The notes under the pieces: model-generated | What the model was told of the DNA's origin: nothing | The model's input: only the letters and a program-made list of their open reading frames with translations | Database searches by the model: none | Shown: positions 28,972 to 39,096 of the stretch, one piece after another | Numbering within the stretch: the first letter of the stretch is position 1 | Layout: every line of letters starts with the position of its first letter | Source of the DNA: Mycolicibacterium setense | GTDB taxonomy: Bacteria; Actinomycetota; Actinomycetes; Mycobacteriales; Mycobacteriaceae | Length of the DNA: 64,000 nt | Direction of reading: 5' to 3' | Assembly (NCBI RefSeq): GCF_000805385.1 | Contig: NZ_JTJW01000006.1 | Span: 1,054,001 to 1,118,000, forward strand | Position numbers and translations under genes: made by a program

Positions 28972-29894
28972 TGGCCACCCGGTCGATGCCGGTGCCCGAG
29001 GGCCTGGCGGGAATGCGAGTCGACGCCGGACTGGCCCGGCTGCTCGGGCTGTCGCGCACCGCGGTGGCGGCCATGGCCGAGGACGGCGGTGTCGACATCG
29101 ACGGGGCGCCGGCCGCGAAGTCCGACAAGCTCGTCGCCGGGGCCTGGCTGGAGGTCCGGCTGCCGGAGGCACCCGGACCCGTCGAGAACACCCCGGTCGA
29201 TATCGAGGGGATGGACATCCTCTACGCCGACGACGACATCGTGGCGGTGGACAAGCCGCCGGGGGTGGCCGCGCACGCCACGGTCGGCTGGCACGGGCCG
29301 ACGGTGCTGGGCGGCCTGGCCGCCGCAGGCTTCCGGATCAGCACCTCGGGCATCCACGAACGCCAGGGCATCGTGCACAGGCTCGACGTCGGCACCTCGG
29401 GCGTCATGGTGGTGGCCCTGTCCGAGCGGGCGTACACGGTGCTCAAGCGAGCGTTCAAGCAGCGCACCGTGGACAAGCGCTACCACGCGCTGGTCCAGGG
29501 TCACCCGGACCCGTCGAGCGGCACCATCGATGCCCCGATCGGCCGCCACCGGGGTAACGACTGGAAATTCGCGGTCGTCGAGGGCGGCCGGCACAGCATC
29601 ACCCACTACGACACCGTGGAGGCCTTCCAGGCCGCCAGCCTGCTCGACATCGAACTGGAGACCGGCCGGACCCACCAGATCCGGGTTCACTTCGCCGCGC
29701 TGCACCACCCGTGTTGCGGCGACATGACCTACGGTGCCGATCCCACGCTGGCGAAAAAGCTTGGGCTGGAACGTCAGTGGTTGCATGCCCGGTCCCTGGC
29801 CTTCGCGCATCCGGCCGACGGGCGGCGCGTCGAGATCACCAGCCCGTACCCGGCTGACCTGCAGGCCGCCCTCGACGTGCTGCGCCGCCACTGA
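28971..29894 (+). CDS. rluD: RluD-type 23S rRNA pseudouridine synthase
   Basis: 307 aa. It isomerises uridines to pseudouridine in rRNA. An N-terminal S4 domain (about 15-75) is followed by the RluA-family catalytic domain with the Asp in [16 protein letters not shown] and the motif [10 protein letters not shown]. The GTG start shares its G with the lspA stop, so the genes are coupled. Which uridines are modified is taken from the family. Confidence 0.94.
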   Translation: MATRSMPVPEGLAGMRVDAGLARLLGLSRTAVAAMAEDGGVDIDGAPAAKSDKLVAGAWLEVRLPEAPGPVENTPVDIEGMDILYADDDIVAVDKPPGVAAHATVGWHGPTVLGGLAAAGFRISTSGIHERQGIVHRLDVGTSGVMVVALSERAYTVLKRAFKQRTVDKRYHALVQGHPDPSSGTIDAPIGRHRGNDWKFAVVEGGRHSITHYDTVEAFQAASLLDIELETGRTHQIRVHFAALHHPCCGDMTYGADPTLAKKLGLERQWLHARSLAFAHPADGRRVEITSPYPADLQAALDVLRRH

Positions 29895-29896
29895 CC

Positions 29897-30844
29897 ATGG
29901 GAGTGCAGGCTCCTCCGCAGAGAGTCGGCACCAGCCGCGCGGGTGTGCTGTTCGGCGCGGGTGCCTACATCTGGTGGGGTTTGTGCCCCGGCTTCTTCCT
30001 GCTGTTACTGCCTGCGGGGGCACTCGAAGTCCTGGCCCATCGCATCGTCTGGAGCGCACTGTTCCTGCTGCTGGTGCTGGCGGTGGCCCGGCGGCTCGGC
30101 GATCTGCGCCGGTTGACCCGGCGGACGTGGCTGCAACTGCTCGTGGCCGCGGTGCTGATCTCCGTCAACTGGGGTACCTACATCTACGCCGTCACGACCG
30201 GTCACGTCGTGGACGCCGCGCTCGGATATTTCATCAATCCCTTGGTGAGTGTGCTGCTCGGCGTGCTGGTGTTCCGCGAGCGGATCAGCCGATGGCAGGC
30301 GGTGGCACTGGGACTGGCTGTCGTGGCGGTGGCGATCCTGACCGTCGAATTGGGCGCACCGCCCTACATCGCGGTCGTCCTCGCGCTGTCCTTCGGGGTG
30401 TACGGCCTGGTCAAGAAAGTGGTGCAAGCCGATCCGCGGGTGAGTGTGGCCGTCGAAACCCTGCTCGCCCTTCCGCTCGCGGCGGGCTACCTGATCGCCC
30501 TGGAGGTAGTGGGGCGAGGGAACTTCCTCAACCACGGCCCGTGGCATGCGGGGCTGTTGTTGCTAGCCGGGCCGGTCACTGCCGTGCCGTTGCTGCTGTT
30601 CGCCGCGGCCGCGCAGCGGCTTCCGATGGTGACGCTGGGCCTGCTGTTCTATCTCAACCCCGGCCTGCAGATGGCCTGGGGCGTGTTCATCGGCCACGAG
30701 CCGATGCCGCCGGGCCGGTGGGTCGGCTTCGCCCTGATCTGGGTGGCGCTGATGATCATGACGTTCGGTGCTCTGCGGAAGAGACGGACGGATTCGGAAG
30801 CCAGGATTGTCGATCAGGTGGAACCACAATCGTCATCACGGTGA
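29897..30844 (+). CDS. rarD: RarD-type EamA/DMT permease
   Basis: 315 aa, ATG 2 nt after the rluD stop. Ten hydrophobic helices form two EamA repeats. Typical residues are GAYIWWGLCPGFF in helix 1 and NWGTYIYAV plus GYFINPLVSVLLG in the first repeat. RarD proteins are inner-membrane drug/metabolite permeases whose substrates are not defined; the chloramphenicol link comes from the family name. Likely in the lspA-rluD operon. Confidence 0.9.
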   Translation: MGVQAPPQRVGTSRAGVLFGAGAYIWWGLCPGFFLLLLPAGALEVLAHRIVWSALFLLLVLAVARRLGDLRRLTRRTWLQLLVAAVLISVNWGTYIYAVTTGHVVDAALGYFINPLVSVLLGVLVFRERISRWQAVALGLAVVAVAILTVELGAPPYIAVVLALSFGVYGLVKKVVQADPRVSVAVETLLALPLAAGYLIALEVVGRGNFLNHGPWHAGLLLLAGPVTAVPLLLFAAAAQRLPMVTLGLLFYLNPGLQMAWGVFIGHEPMPPGRWVGFALIWVALMIMTFGALRKRRTDSEARIVDQVEPQSSSR

Positions 30845-30874
30845 CAGGCTGGAATCGACAACCAGGAGGACACC

Positions 30875-31252
30875 GTGCAGTACTGCCTACTCATGCACTA
30901 TCAGGAGGGCCCGGAGGCGGGCCTGACCGAGGAAGACATGAGGCCCGCCCAGGCCGCGTTCGCCCGATATGCCGATGACCTCGATGCCGCGGGTGTCCTC
31001 ATCGGAACGCAAGTGCTTCAATCAGCCTCGGCCACAACGACTTACACCGCACGCGCCGGCACGGCGGAGATCCAGGACGGACCTTTCGCCGATACGAGGG
31101 AGCGTTTGGGCGGGGTGTTCGTCATCGACGTGCCCGACCTCGACGCGGCGTTGGCCTGGGCGGCGAAGTGTCCCGCCGCGGCCTGGGGCTCGGTCGAGAT
31201 CAGACCCGTCGCAGTCACCTATGGCCGCGGTCAGGGCTGGTACACACCCTGA
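30875..31252 (+). CDS. YCII/DGPF-domain protein
   Basis: 125 aa, GTG start with AGGAGGA at 30863-30869. It has the MQYCLLMHYQEGPE opening and IQDGPFADTRERLGG, the signature of the YCII-related DGPF family. Such proteins are small alpha-beta barrels, mostly uncharacterised, and are very often encoded directly before an ECF sigma factor of the ECF42 type, as here. Confidence 0.88.
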   Translation: MQYCLLMHYQEGPEAGLTEEDMRPAQAAFARYADDLDAAGVLIGTQVLQSASATTTYTARAGTAEIQDGPFADTRERLGGVFVIDVPDLDAALAWAAKCPAAAWGSVEIRPVAVTYGRGQGWYTP

Positions 31253-32457
31253 ACACGCCGGCCGGGGAGCGGCTCACGCAGGTGGTCGGCCAGTCCTACG
31301 GCCGGCTGCTTGCGCTGTTGGCGGCACAGTGCCGCGACATCACTGCCGCCGAGGATGCGTTGGCCGATGCCATCGAGCGTGCCCTGCGGCGATGGCCCAG
31401 CGACGGTGTCCCGGACAACGCCGAGGCGTGGCTGCTGACCGTGGCCCGAAACAGGCTGCGCGACATGTGGAAATCTCCGGCGTATCGGCTGACCGGCCCG
31501 TGGGTCGAGGATCGTGACCTCGCCGAGGACGGGACCGGGCCGGCCGCCATTCCGGACCGCCGGCTTGAGCTCATGCTCGTGTGCGCACACCCGGCCGTCG
31601 CCGCCGACATCCGTACCCCGCTCATGCTGCAGACGGTGCTGGGCGTGGATGCGACCGCCATCGCCGCGGCATTCGCCGTCGCGCCGGCGACCATGGCGCA
31701 GCGGCTGGTGCGGGCCAAGAAACGCATCCGCGACACGGGTATCCCGTTCACCCTGCCCGAACGCGCCGACCTTGCCGCGCGACTACCCGAGGTACTGCAG
31801 GCCGTCTATGGGGCCTATTCGATCGACTGGCTGACGGTCCCGCAGCGCCCGGCCATCGAATCGTTGTCGTCGGAGGCGCTGCACCTGGCCATGGTGCTTG
31901 TGGAGTTGCTGCCCGAGGAGCCTGAGGTATTGGGCCTTGCGGCACTGATGTGTCTGTGTGAGGCGCGACGTCCGGCACGCCTCGACGTGCGCGGCAACTT
32001 CGTCGCGCTCGACGACCAGGACCGCGGCCGGTGGAACGGCGAGCTGCATGCGCGGGGGGAAGCGCTGCTGGCCCGGGCCCACGGGTTCGGGCGGCCGGGC
32101 CGGTTCCAGTACGAGGCAGCGATTCAATCGGCGCACTGTGCCCGCAACGTGGACCGTCGCGCACTACGCAAGCTGTATCGGGCGCTGATGCGATCCGGGC
32201 CATCGCTGGGCGCTGCGGTGGCACTGGCGGCGTTGGACGGCGAGATTGACGGCCCGGACGCGGGATTGCGTGCGCTGGATGCGATCACGGACCGCTCGGC
32301 AGGCGGGTTTCAGCCCGCGTGGGTGACCCGGGGCCATCTTCTGGCCGAGGCGGGCCGGGTCGACGAGTCGGTCGCGGCATACCAACGCGCGATCGAGTTG
32401 ACCACCGACGATGCGGTCCGGGCCCACCTGACCGGCCGGGTGACGGGACTGCTGTGA
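31168..32457 (+). CDS. ECF42-type sigma factor with C-terminal helical domain
   Basis: Up to 429 aa. Sigma region 2 starts near QVVGQSYGRLLALLAAQ and includes AEDALADAIERALRRW and NAEAWLLTVARNRLRD. Region 4 has LMLQTVLGVDATAIAAAF and MAQRLVRAKKRIRD. A TPR-like C-terminal domain of about 200 residues, typical of ECF42, follows and ends in repeats such as YQRAIELTTDDAVR. The start is uncertain: the GTG at 31168 overlaps the YCII gene by 85 nt, a CTG at 31249 overlaps its stop as CTGA, and a GTG at 31282 would trim region 2. The YCII-ECF pair is probably one regulon unit. Confidence 0.88.
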   Translation: MSRRGLGLGRDQTRRSHLWPRSGLVHTLNTPAGERLTQVVGQSYGRLLALLAAQCRDITAAEDALADAIERALRRWPSDGVPDNAEAWLLTVARNRLRDMWKSPAYRLTGPWVEDRDLAEDGTGPAAIPDRRLELMLVCAHPAVAADIRTPLMLQTVLGVDATAIAAAFAVAPATMAQRLVRAKKRIRDTGIPFTLPERADLAARLPEVLQAVYGAYSIDWLTVPQRPAIESLSSEALHLAMVLVELLPEEPEVLGLAALMCLCEARRPARLDVRGNFVALDDQDRGRWNGELHARGEALLARAHGFGRPGRFQYEAAIQSAHCARNVDRRALRKLYRALMRSGPSLGAAVALAALDGEIDGPDAGLRALDAITDRSAGGFQPAWVTRGHLLAEAGRVDESVAAYQRAIELTTDDAVRAHLTGRVTGLL

Positions 32458-32492
32458 GACCGCGCTGATTGCGGCATTTGCGGACGGACCTT

Positions 32493-32521
32493 TTGACGTG
32501 TTTCTGGCAATGCCATAGGGT
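32493..32521 (+). promoter_or_regulatory. promoter of the TetR gene
   Basis: TTGACG (32493-32498), a 17-nt spacer and TAGGGT (32516-32521) form a good vegetative promoter. The ATG is 7 nt after the -10 element, so the transcript is probably leaderless. Confidence 0.65.
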
Positions 32522-32528
32522 TTGCTAG

Positions 32529-33176
32529 ATGACTCTGCAGGGCAGGCCTCGAAGCGGCCGTCGAGGGCCGGGTCGACCGGTCGGTGCGGACGCTGCGCAG
32601 ACGCGTGAACGCATCGTCCAAGCGGCCTACGAAGTCATCAACGAGCGCGGTTACGCCGCGGCGACATTTCAGGAGATCGCCAAGCGCAGCGGGCTCAGCC
32701 GCCCGACGCTCAACTACTATTTCGCCAGTCGCGACGAGCTCTATCGCACATTGCTCGAGCAGGCGCACGACGTGGTGACGTCGTGTATCCGTATCGCGAA
32801 AGGGCATGAAGGAACACTGGATCGGCTGCGTGCGTACCTCGATGCCGTGGTGGCGGTGTGGCGTCGGGACCGCGCCGTGGTCGGCTTCCTGGTCAATGTG
32901 CGACTGGAGTCGTGTCGCCATCCCGAGCTGCCCGCCGCCACCGTCGCGGCCACCCGCGGTTTTCTCGGCGAACTGGTCACCGACGCGGTGGAGCGTCGTG
33001 AGCTACCGCCGCACACCGATCAGGCGACACTTGTCGAACTGCTGTACGCGATGATCTGGGGAGTCGGTGCCTACAGCGGTTGGCAGAGCAGGCCGGTCGA
33101 CGTTCCTTCGATTGCCAAGCAACTGCATCTCATGATCGGAAACGGATTGCTGTGTATCACCGACCGTGATCTCTGA
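32529..33176 (+). CDS. TetR-family transcriptional regulator
   Basis: 215 aa, ATG. A basic N-terminal leader (RPRSGRRGPGRP) precedes the TetR DNA-binding domain, TRERIVQAAYEVINERGYAAATFQEIAKRSGLSRPTLNYYF in outline, with the recognition helix at about residues 50-65. The C-terminal ligand domain is helical with no recognisable ligand motif. It stands alone between the ECF gene and dnaE1, so its targets are unknown. Confidence 0.9.
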   Translation: MTLQGRPRSGRRGPGRPVGADAAQTRERIVQAAYEVINERGYAAATFQEIAKRSGLSRPTLNYYFASRDELYRTLLEQAHDVVTSCIRIAKGHEGTLDRLRAYLDAVVAVWRRDRAVVGFLVNVRLESCRHPELPAATVAATRGFLGELVTDAVERRELPPHTDQATLVELLYAMIWGVGAYSGWQSRPVDVPSIAKQLHLMIGNGLLCITDRDL

Positions 33177-33245
33177 CTCGCCGGCAAAGACACGCCTGGC
33201 GACACGCGCGGAGGTGTCGGTGGGGCGCCATAGACTGGCACCCCT

Positions 33246-36200
33246 ATGAGCGGTTCATCTTCGGCGTCCTCTGGATCCTTTGTGCACCTGCACAACCACA
33301 CCGAGTATTCGATGCTGGACGGTGCCGCGAAGATCAGTCCGATGCTGGCCGAGGCGCAGCGGCTGGGCATGCCGGCCATCGGCATGACCGACCACGGCAA
33401 CATGTTCGGCGCCAGCGAGTTCTACAACTCGGCGACCAAGGCCGGGATCAAGCCGATCATCGGCATCGAGGCCTACATCGCGCCCGCCTCGCGCTTCGAC
33501 ACCAAGCGTGTCCAATGGGGTGACCCCAGCCAGAAGAGTGACGACGTCTCGGGTAGCGGTGCCTACACCCACATGACCATGGTCGCGGAGAACGCAACCG
33601 GTCTGCGCAACCTGTTCAAGCTGTCGTCACTGGCTTCATTCGAAGGGCAGCTCGGCAAGTGGGCGCGCATGGATGCCGAGATCATCGCCGAACACGCCGC
33701 GGGCATCATCGCGACCACCGGTTGCCCGTCGGGCGAGGTGCAGACCAGGCTGCGGCTCGGCCACCGTCAGGAGGCGCTGGAGGCGGCGGCCAAATGGCGC
33801 GAGATCTTCGGCCCCGAGAACTTCTTCCTCGAGCTCATGGACCACGGCCTCGACATCGAGCGCCGCGTCCGGGAGGGCCTGCTGGAGATTGGGCAGAAGC
33901 TCAACATCCCGCCGCTGGCCACCAACGACTGTCACTACGTGACGCGCGAAGCCTCGCAGAATCACGAGGCGCTGCTGTGCATCCAGACCGGCAAGACCCT
34001 GTCGGATCCCAACCGGTTCAAGTTCGACGGCGACGGCTACTTCCTCAAATCGGCCGAGGAGATGCGGGCGCTGTGGGACTCGCAGGTGCCGGGCGCCTGC
34101 GATTCGACGGTGCTCATCGGTGAGCGGGTGCAGTCCTATGCCGACGTCTGGACACCCACCGACCGCATGCCGGTGTTCCCGGTTCCCGACGGACACGACC
34201 AGGCCTCGTGGCTCGCCCATGAGGTGCAGGCCGGACTGGACCGTCGCTTTCGGGGCGCGGCCGTGCCCACCGAATACACCGAACGTGCCGCCTACGAGAT
34301 CAGGGTGATCTGCGAGAAGGGCTTTCCGTCCTACTTCCTGATCGTGGCCGACCTGATCAACTACGCCCGTTCGGTCGGCATCCGGGTGGGTCCGGGCCGT
34401 GGGTCGGCCGCCGGGTCGCTGGTGGCCTACGCGCTGGGTATCACCAACATCGACCCGATCCCACACGGGCTGCTGTTCGAGCGGTTCCTCAACCCCGAAC
34501 GTCCGTCCGCTCCCGATATCGACATCGACTTCGACGACCGTCGCCGCGGCGAGATGCTGCGGTACGCGGCCAACAAGTGGGGCAGCGACCGGGTGGCCCA
34601 GGTCATCACCTTCGGCACCATCAAAACCAAGGCGGCGCTGAAGGATTCGGCCCGCGTGCACTACGGTCAGCCGGGTTTCGCGATCGCGGACCGGATCACC
34701 AAGGCGCTTCCGCCACCGATCATGGCCAAGGACATCTCGGTGTCGGGCATCACCGACCCCAACCACGAGCGGTACAAGGAAGCCGCCGAGGTCCGCGCGC
34801 TGATCGACACCGATCCCGATGTGCGCACCATCTACGAGACGGCGCGTGGCCTGGAAGGGCTGGTCCGCAACGCGGGCGTGCACGCCTGCGCGGTGATCAT
34901 GAGTTCCGAGCCGCTGGTCGACGCGATCCCGCTGTGGAAGCGGCCGCAGGACGGCGCCATCATCACCGGCTGGGACTACCCGTCGTGTGAGGCCATCGGC
35001 CTGCTCAAGATGGACTTCCTGGGCCTGCGAAACCTGACGATCATCGGTGACTGCCTGGAGAACATCAAGGCGAACCGGGGGATCGACCTGGATCTCGAAA
35101 CGCTGGCGCTCGATGATCCGGCCGCCTATGAGCTGCTCGGCCGCGGCGACACGCTGGGCGTGTTCCAGCTCGACGGCAGTGCGATGCGTGACCTGCTGCG
35201 GCGTATGCAGCCCACCGGGTTCAACGACATCGTCGCCGTGCTCGCGCTGTACCGCCCCGGTCCGATGGGGATGAACGCCCACAACGACTATGCGGACCGC
35301 AAGAACGGCCGTCAGGCGATCAAGCCCATCCACCCCGAGCTCGAGGAACCGCTCAAGGAGATCCTGGCCGAGACGTATGGCCTGATCGTCTACCAAGAGC
35401 AGATCATGTTCATCGCGCAGAAGGTCGCCTCCTACACGATGGGTAAGGCCGATGCGCTCCGTAAGGCCATGGGTAAGAAGAAGCTCGAGGTCCTCGAGGC
35501 CGAGTACAAGGGCTTCAAGGAGGGGATGACGGCCAACGGCTTCTCGGAGGCCGCGGTGAAAGCCTTGTGGGACACCATCCTTCCGTTCGCCGGGTACGCG
35601 TTCAACAAGTCGCACGCGGCCGGCTACGGCCTGGTGTCGTACTGGACGGCCTACCTGAAGGCGAACTATCCCGCCGAGTATATGGCCGGTCTTCTCACCT
35701 CTGTCGGCGACGACAAGGACAAGGCGGCGGTCTACCTTGCCGACTGCCGCCGCCTCGGCATCACCGTCCTGCCGCCCGACGTCAACGAATCGGTGCAGAA
35801 CTTCGCCTCGGTGGGGGACGACATCCGATTCGGGCTCGGCGCCATCCGCAACGTCGGCGCCAATGTCGTTGCGTCGCTCATCAGTACGCGCACCGAGAAG
35901 GGCAAGTACACCGACTTCTCGGACTACCTCAACAAGATCGACATCGCGGCCTGCAACAAGAAGGTCACCGAATCACTGGTGAAGGCAGGTGCGTTCGATT
36001 CGCTGGGCCACCCCCGCAAGGGGCTGTTCCTGGTGCACACCGACGCGGTCGACTCGGTGCTCGGCACCAAGAAGGCCGAGGCGATGGGGCAGTTCGACCT
36101 GTTCGGCGGTGCGGATGACGGCGGCACCGACGCGGTGTTCACCATCCGCGTGCCGGACGAGGAGTGGGAGGACAAGCACAAGCTCGCCCTCGAACGCGAG

Positions 36201-36800
36201 ATGCTGGGTCTGTACGTGTCCGGTCATCCGCTCAACGGTGTTGCCCACCTGCTCAACAACCAGGTCGACACCCAGATCCCGGCGATCCTCGACGGCGATG
36301 TGGCCAATGATGCGCAGGTGCTCGTCGGCGGCATCCTGGCGTCGGTGAACCGTCGCGTGAACAAGAACGGACTGCCTTGGGCCTCAGCCCAATTGGAGGA
36401 TCTGACCGGCGGTATCGAGGTGCTGTTCTTCCCGCAGACGTACTCGCTGTTCGGCCACGAGATCGCCGATGACGTGGTGGTGCTGGTCAAGGCGAAGGTC
36501 GCGGCCCGCGATGACCGGATCGCGCTGATCGCCCACGAGTTGGTGGTACCCGACTTCAGCAGCGCCCAGGCCGACCGGCCGCTGGCCGTGAGTCTGCCCA
36601 CCCGGCAGTGCACCATCGACAAGGTGAGTGCGCTCAAGCAGGTGCTGGCCAATCATCCCGGTACTTCCCAGGTGCATCTGCGATTGATCAGCGGTGAGCG
36701 CATCACCACGCTGGAGCTGGATCAGTCGCTGCGGGTGACGCCGTCCTCGGCGTTGATGGGCGACCTCAAGGCGCTGCTCGGCCCTGGTTGCCTGGGCTGA
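33246..36800 (+). CDS. dnaE1: replicative DNA polymerase III alpha subunit
   Basis: 1184 aa, the same length as M. tuberculosis DnaE1. It is the main chromosomal replicase. The N-terminal PHP domain ([15 protein letters not shown] onward) carries the proofreading exonuclease in mycobacteria. The palm has [18 protein letters not shown] and the catalytic Asp residues in [15 protein letters not shown]. The C-terminal part has the helix-hairpin-helix and OB-fold regions. A -10-like TAGACT (33231-33236) lies 9 nt before the ATG and no Shine-Dalgarno is visible. Its 3' end overlaps the convergent flavoprotein gene by 79 nt. Confidence 0.98.
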   Translation: MSGSSSASSGSFVHLHNHTEYSMLDGAAKISPMLAEAQRLGMPAIGMTDHGNMFGASEFYNSATKAGIKPIIGIEAYIAPASRFDTKRVQWGDPSQKSDDVSGSGAYTHMTMVAENATGLRNLFKLSSLASFEGQLGKWARMDAEIIAEHAAGIIATTGCPSGEVQTRLRLGHRQEALEAAAKWREIFGPENFFLELMDHGLDIERRVREGLLEIGQKLNIPPLATNDCHYVTREASQNHEALLCIQTGKTLSDPNRFKFDGDGYFLKSAEEMRALWDSQVPGACDSTVLIGERVQSYADVWTPTDRMPVFPVPDGHDQASWLAHEVQAGLDRRFRGAAVPTEYTERAAYEIRVICEKGFPSYFLIVADLINYARSVGIRVGPGRGSAAGSLVAYALGITNIDPIPHGLLFERFLNPERPSAPDIDIDFDDRRRGEMLRYAANKWGSDRVAQVITFGTIKTKAALKDSARVHYGQPGFAIADRITKALPPPIMAKDISVSGITDPNHERYKEAAEVRALIDTDPDVRTIYETARGLEGLVRNAGVHACAVIMSSEPLVDAIPLWKRPQDGAIITGWDYPSCEAIGLLKMDFLGLRNLTIIGDCLENIKANRGIDLDLETLALDDPAAYELLGRGDTLGVFQLDGSAMRDLLRRMQPTGFNDIVAVLALYRPGPMGMNAHNDYADRKNGRQAIKPIHPELEEPLKEILAETYGLIVYQEQIMFIAQKVASYTMGKADALRKAMGKKKLEVLEAEYKGFKEGMTANGFSEAAVKALWDTILPFAGYAFNKSHAAGYGLVSYWTAYLKANYPAEYMAGLLTSVGDDKDKAAVYLADCRRLGITVLPPDVNESVQNFASVGDDIRFGLGAIRNVGANVVASLISTRTEKGKYTDFSDYLNKIDIAACNKKVTESLVKAGAFDSLGHPRKGLFLVHTDAVDSVLGTKKAEAMGQFDLFGGADDGGTDAVFTIRVPDEEWEDKHKLALEREMLGLYVSGHPLNGVAHLLNNQVDTQIPAILDGDVANDAQVLVGGILASVNRRVNKNGLPWASAQLEDLTGGIEVLFFPQTYSLFGHEIADDVVVLVKAKVAARDDRIALIAHELVVPDFSSAQADRPLAVSLPTRQCTIDKVSALKQVLANHPGTSQVHLRLISGERITTLELDQSLRVTPSSALMGDLKALLGPGCLG

Positions 36801-37264
36801 GCCGGGGAGTCCTGCGGCGCCAGGTCGATCCTCACGATCGCGCTGTCGGGCCACAGGTCGCGGGTGCGGGCGCGTCGAAGTTTCTCCCGCAGCGGGAGGT
36901 CGCGGTGCACGTTGACGACGCCGGGGATTTTCAACAGGGGAACGATGTTCCACTGCCATCCGTAACGCCGGTGCAGGGCGCGGTTGGCCTGTTGGGCGTT
37001 CTCACCGTCCAGGACGGTGGCCCGGCCGCTGTGCCAGGTGGCACCGGTGACGCGCCCCTTGTAGTCGCAGAGCACCAATTCGACCTGGGGATCGGCGGTG
37101 AGCCTGCGGGTTTTCGGGCCGATCTTGGTGCGGAACAGGACCGTTCGGCCATCCAGAACGAACCAGATCGGGGTGTCGACGGGGCTGCCGTCACGGCGGA
37201 AGGTGCGTAGCAGCGCGTAATGGGCGCGGCCGAGTGTCTCGAGATCGGTGTCGATATGGGGCAT
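36722..37264 (-). CDS. PPOX-class (probably F420-dependent) oxidoreductase
   Basis: 180 aa from the ATG at 37264. The split-barrel fold of the pyridoxamine-phosphate-oxidase superfamily is seen in [41 protein letters not shown] and the later HRRYGW. In actinobacteria this class usually binds F420, sometimes FMN or heme. About 35 Pro/Ser-rich residues follow the domain and read across the dnaE1 3' end (79-nt antisense overlap). It is divergent from a MerR regulator and shares a palindromic operator with it. Confidence 0.8.
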   Translation of the reverse strand: MPHIDTDLETLGRAHYALLRTFRRDGSPVDTPIWFVLDGRTVLFRTKIGPKTRRLTADPQVELVLCDYKGRVTGATWHSGRATVLDGENAQQANRALHRRYGWQWNIVPLLKIPGVVNVHRDLPLREKLRRARTRDLWPDSAIVRIDLAPQDSPAQPRQPGPSSALRSPINAEDGVTRSD

Positions 37265-37277
37265 GAAACCAGTCAAC

Positions 37278-37299
37278 GACTTAGAGTTGACTCTAAGTC
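37278..37299. promoter_or_regulatory. MerR-type operator palindrome
   Basis: GACTTAGAGT and ACTCTAAGTC are perfect 10-bp arms around TG. The site lies between the divergent flavoprotein and MerR genes. The AGAGT-N2-ACTCT core is what MerR regulators recognise inside over-long promoter spacers. TTGACT flanks it on the minus strand as a -35. Confidence 0.75.
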
Positions 37300-37318
37300 A
37301 AGCAGTCGAGGAGGACCG

Positions 37319-37708
37319 ATGAGCGCGACGCTGACCATCGGGGACGTCACGCAGCGGAGCGGCGTCGCCCAGACGGCACTGCGCTACTACGAACAGGTCG
37401 GACTGTTGCCGGCGCCGCAGCGCGTAGCCGGGCAGCGTCGCTATCAGGAGTCGGTCCTGATGCGTCTGGAAGTGATCAGGTTGTGCAAGACCGCCGGATT
37501 CTCGTTGACCGAGATCGGGCTGCTGCTCAAGGACGACACCCCGGGCCGGCCGGTGGCTCGGGAACTGGCGCAGACCAAGCTGGCCGAGATCGATCAGCAA
37601 CTCGAGGCTCTGGTGCGGGCACGGGCCATCATCGAGTGGGGGATGCGGTGCACATGCCCGTCAATCGAGTTGTGCACGTGCGGCATCCATAACGAATTTC
37701 CGACCTGA
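37319..37708 (+). CDS. MerR-family regulator with C-terminal Cys cluster
   Basis: 129 aa, ATG with GAGGAGG upstream. The MerR winged HTH is at residues 5-70 (TIGDVTQRSGVAQTALRYYEQVGLL in outline), followed by the dimer helix AKLAEIDQQLEALVRARAIIEWG-like segment. The C terminus has CTCPSIELCTC (CxC-x5-CxC), recalling the SoxR iron-sulfur site but with different spacing, so it may sense redox change or a metal. It probably controls itself and the divergent flavoprotein through the palindrome at 37278-37299. Confidence 0.88.
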   Translation: MSATLTIGDVTQRSGVAQTALRYYEQVGLLPAPQRVAGQRRYQESVLMRLEVIRLCKTAGFSLTEIGLLLKDDTPGRPVARELAQTKLAEIDQQLEALVRARAIIEWGMRCTCPSIELCTCGIHNEFPT

Positions 37709-37720
37709 CCCCGAAGTGAG

Positions 37721-38554
37721 TCAGAACCGGTAGCGCAGGACGCGCGCCTTGCGCGCGGTGGCCTTGCTGAGCCCGGCGGCGCGCGTAGCGATCCGCAGCG
37801 CGCCGGGAAACCGGTCGACCTCGGGCTGGCGGGCCAGGCTCGATTCCTCGACGAGGCGCAATTGCGGGTTCCAGGTTTCGGGATGGTGGGCGTCCTTGAA
37901 ACCGGGGTAGCCCCACTGGCTTCCGACATCCTTGAACATCTTGGCAGGGAAGAACTTGAGGGCGATCCTACTCACCCAGCCGATGCGGCCGTAGTCGTTG
38001 AAGGCGAGCTCTCCGGAGTCGAAATGCTCGGTGATCGCCCGGAAGATGCCGATGATCGCCGGTTCGGTGAGGAATGCGAAAAGCCCGTCGGCCACCACCA
38101 TGGTGGGCCGATCGGAGGGAATCGGGTCAGTCCAGTCCGGGTCGGCCAACGACGCTGCGACGGTGTGCGCCTGGGGTAGTGGCGGTATCACGCGGTCGCG
38201 CAGTTCGCTGATCCCCGGAAGGTCCACGCTGTACCAGTCGACCGTGGCCGGCGGTGACACCCGGTGCACGCCGCTGTCGAGGCCGCCACCGAGATCGACG
38301 ACGACCGCATCAGGATGGTCGGCGACGAACTGCCGGACCCGGTCGTCGAGCATCTTGGCGCGCAGCGCCGACTGGCACACCACGCTGGTCTGCACTCCCA
38401 GACCGGCGAAGTCGTAGTCGAGCTGGGCCACAGCCTCATCGGCCATCGTGTCGCCGAGGATGGGGTGCGCCCACCGGCTGTCGAGTGCCCTGGCGTACAG
38501 GGTCAGGAAGGCGGTTTCTTCCACCGGGGTGAGGCCCGTCGTCGCAATACCCAC
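37721..38554 (-). CDS. class I SAM-dependent methyltransferase (TcmP/LCM-like)
   Basis: 277 aa from the GTG at 38554, with TACCGT (complement of 38562-38567) 7 nt upstream; an ATG at 38632 would add 26 residues. The SAM site is VVVDLGGGLDSG, followed by VDWYSVDLPG and the acidic VVADGLFAFL. Such proteins methylate carboxyl or hydroxyl groups of small molecules, and many actinobacterial members have unknown substrates. It converges on MerR and diverges from the SRPBCC gene. Confidence 0.85.
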   Translation of the reverse strand: MGIATTGLTPVEETAFLTLYARALDSRWAHPILGDTMADEAVAQLDYDFAGLGVQTSVVCQSALRAKMLDDRVRQFVADHPDAVVVDLGGGLDSGVHRVSPPATVDWYSVDLPGISELRDRVIPPLPQAHTVAASLADPDWTDPIPSDRPTMVVADGLFAFLTEPAIIGIFRAITEHFDSGELAFNDYGRIGWVSRIALKFFPAKMFKDVGSQWGYPGFKDAHHPETWNPQLRLVEESSLARQPEVDRFPGALRIATRAAGLSKATARKARVLRYRF

Positions 38555-38678
38555 AAGCCCGACGGTACACCCGGATCGCGGCTGAACAATTGGGCGAAAA
38601 CGTTTACCGCCCTTGCCATCACGGTTTGCCATGCGGTTTGAGTGTTGCGGGGGATATGTGCCCGGTCACCCGGCGGCC

Positions 38679-38684
38679 TACGGT
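38679..38684 (+). promoter_or_regulatory. -10 element of the SRPBCC gene
   Basis: TACGGT lies 7 nt before the ATG at 38692 with no Shine-Dalgarno, again consistent with leaderless transcription. Confidence 0.4.
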
Positions 38685-38691
38685 GGTACCC

Positions 38692-39096
38692 ATGCGCAGC
38701 AGGCACGTGAGCGTCTGGATCGACGTTCCCCCCGACGTGGTGTACGCCTACGCTTCGGATCCGCGGCAGCTGGTCACGTGGGCGGCGGGGCTGGCCGAGG
38801 GCGGGTTGCGGCTGACTCCGCGGGGATGGGTGGCTGATTCTCCGATGGGTGAGGTCACCGTCGAATTCACCGCGACGAACACACTGGGCGTGCTCGACCA
38901 CGTGGTGCGTCTACCTTCGGGTGAAGCTGTCTACAACCCGATGCGGGTGGTTCCCGCCTCGGCCGACGCCGCCTCATGCGAGGTCGTGTTCACCGTCCGG
39001 CAGCGTCCCGGGATGACAGATGCGCAATTCGAAGCAGATGTCGCCGCGGTCGCGGCCGATCTCGAAACGCTGCGACGCCTGATGGAAGATCACTGA
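38692..39096 (+). CDS. SRPBCC (START-like) ligand-binding protein
   Basis: 134 aa. The start VSVWIDVPPDVVYAYASDPRQL and later VVFTVRQRPGMTDAQFEADV match the SRPBCC hydrophobic-cavity fold. No catalytic residue is defined. The in-frame extension back to 38590 is not used because of the -10 element at 38679. It overlaps the convergent membrane-protein gene by 7 nt. Confidence 0.8.
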   Translation: MRSRHVSVWIDVPPDVVYAYASDPRQLVTWAAGLAEGGLRLTPRGWVADSPMGEVTVEFTATNTLGVLDHVVRLPSGEAVYNPMRVVPASADAASCEVVFTVRQRPGMTDAQFEADVAAVAADLETLRRLMEDH

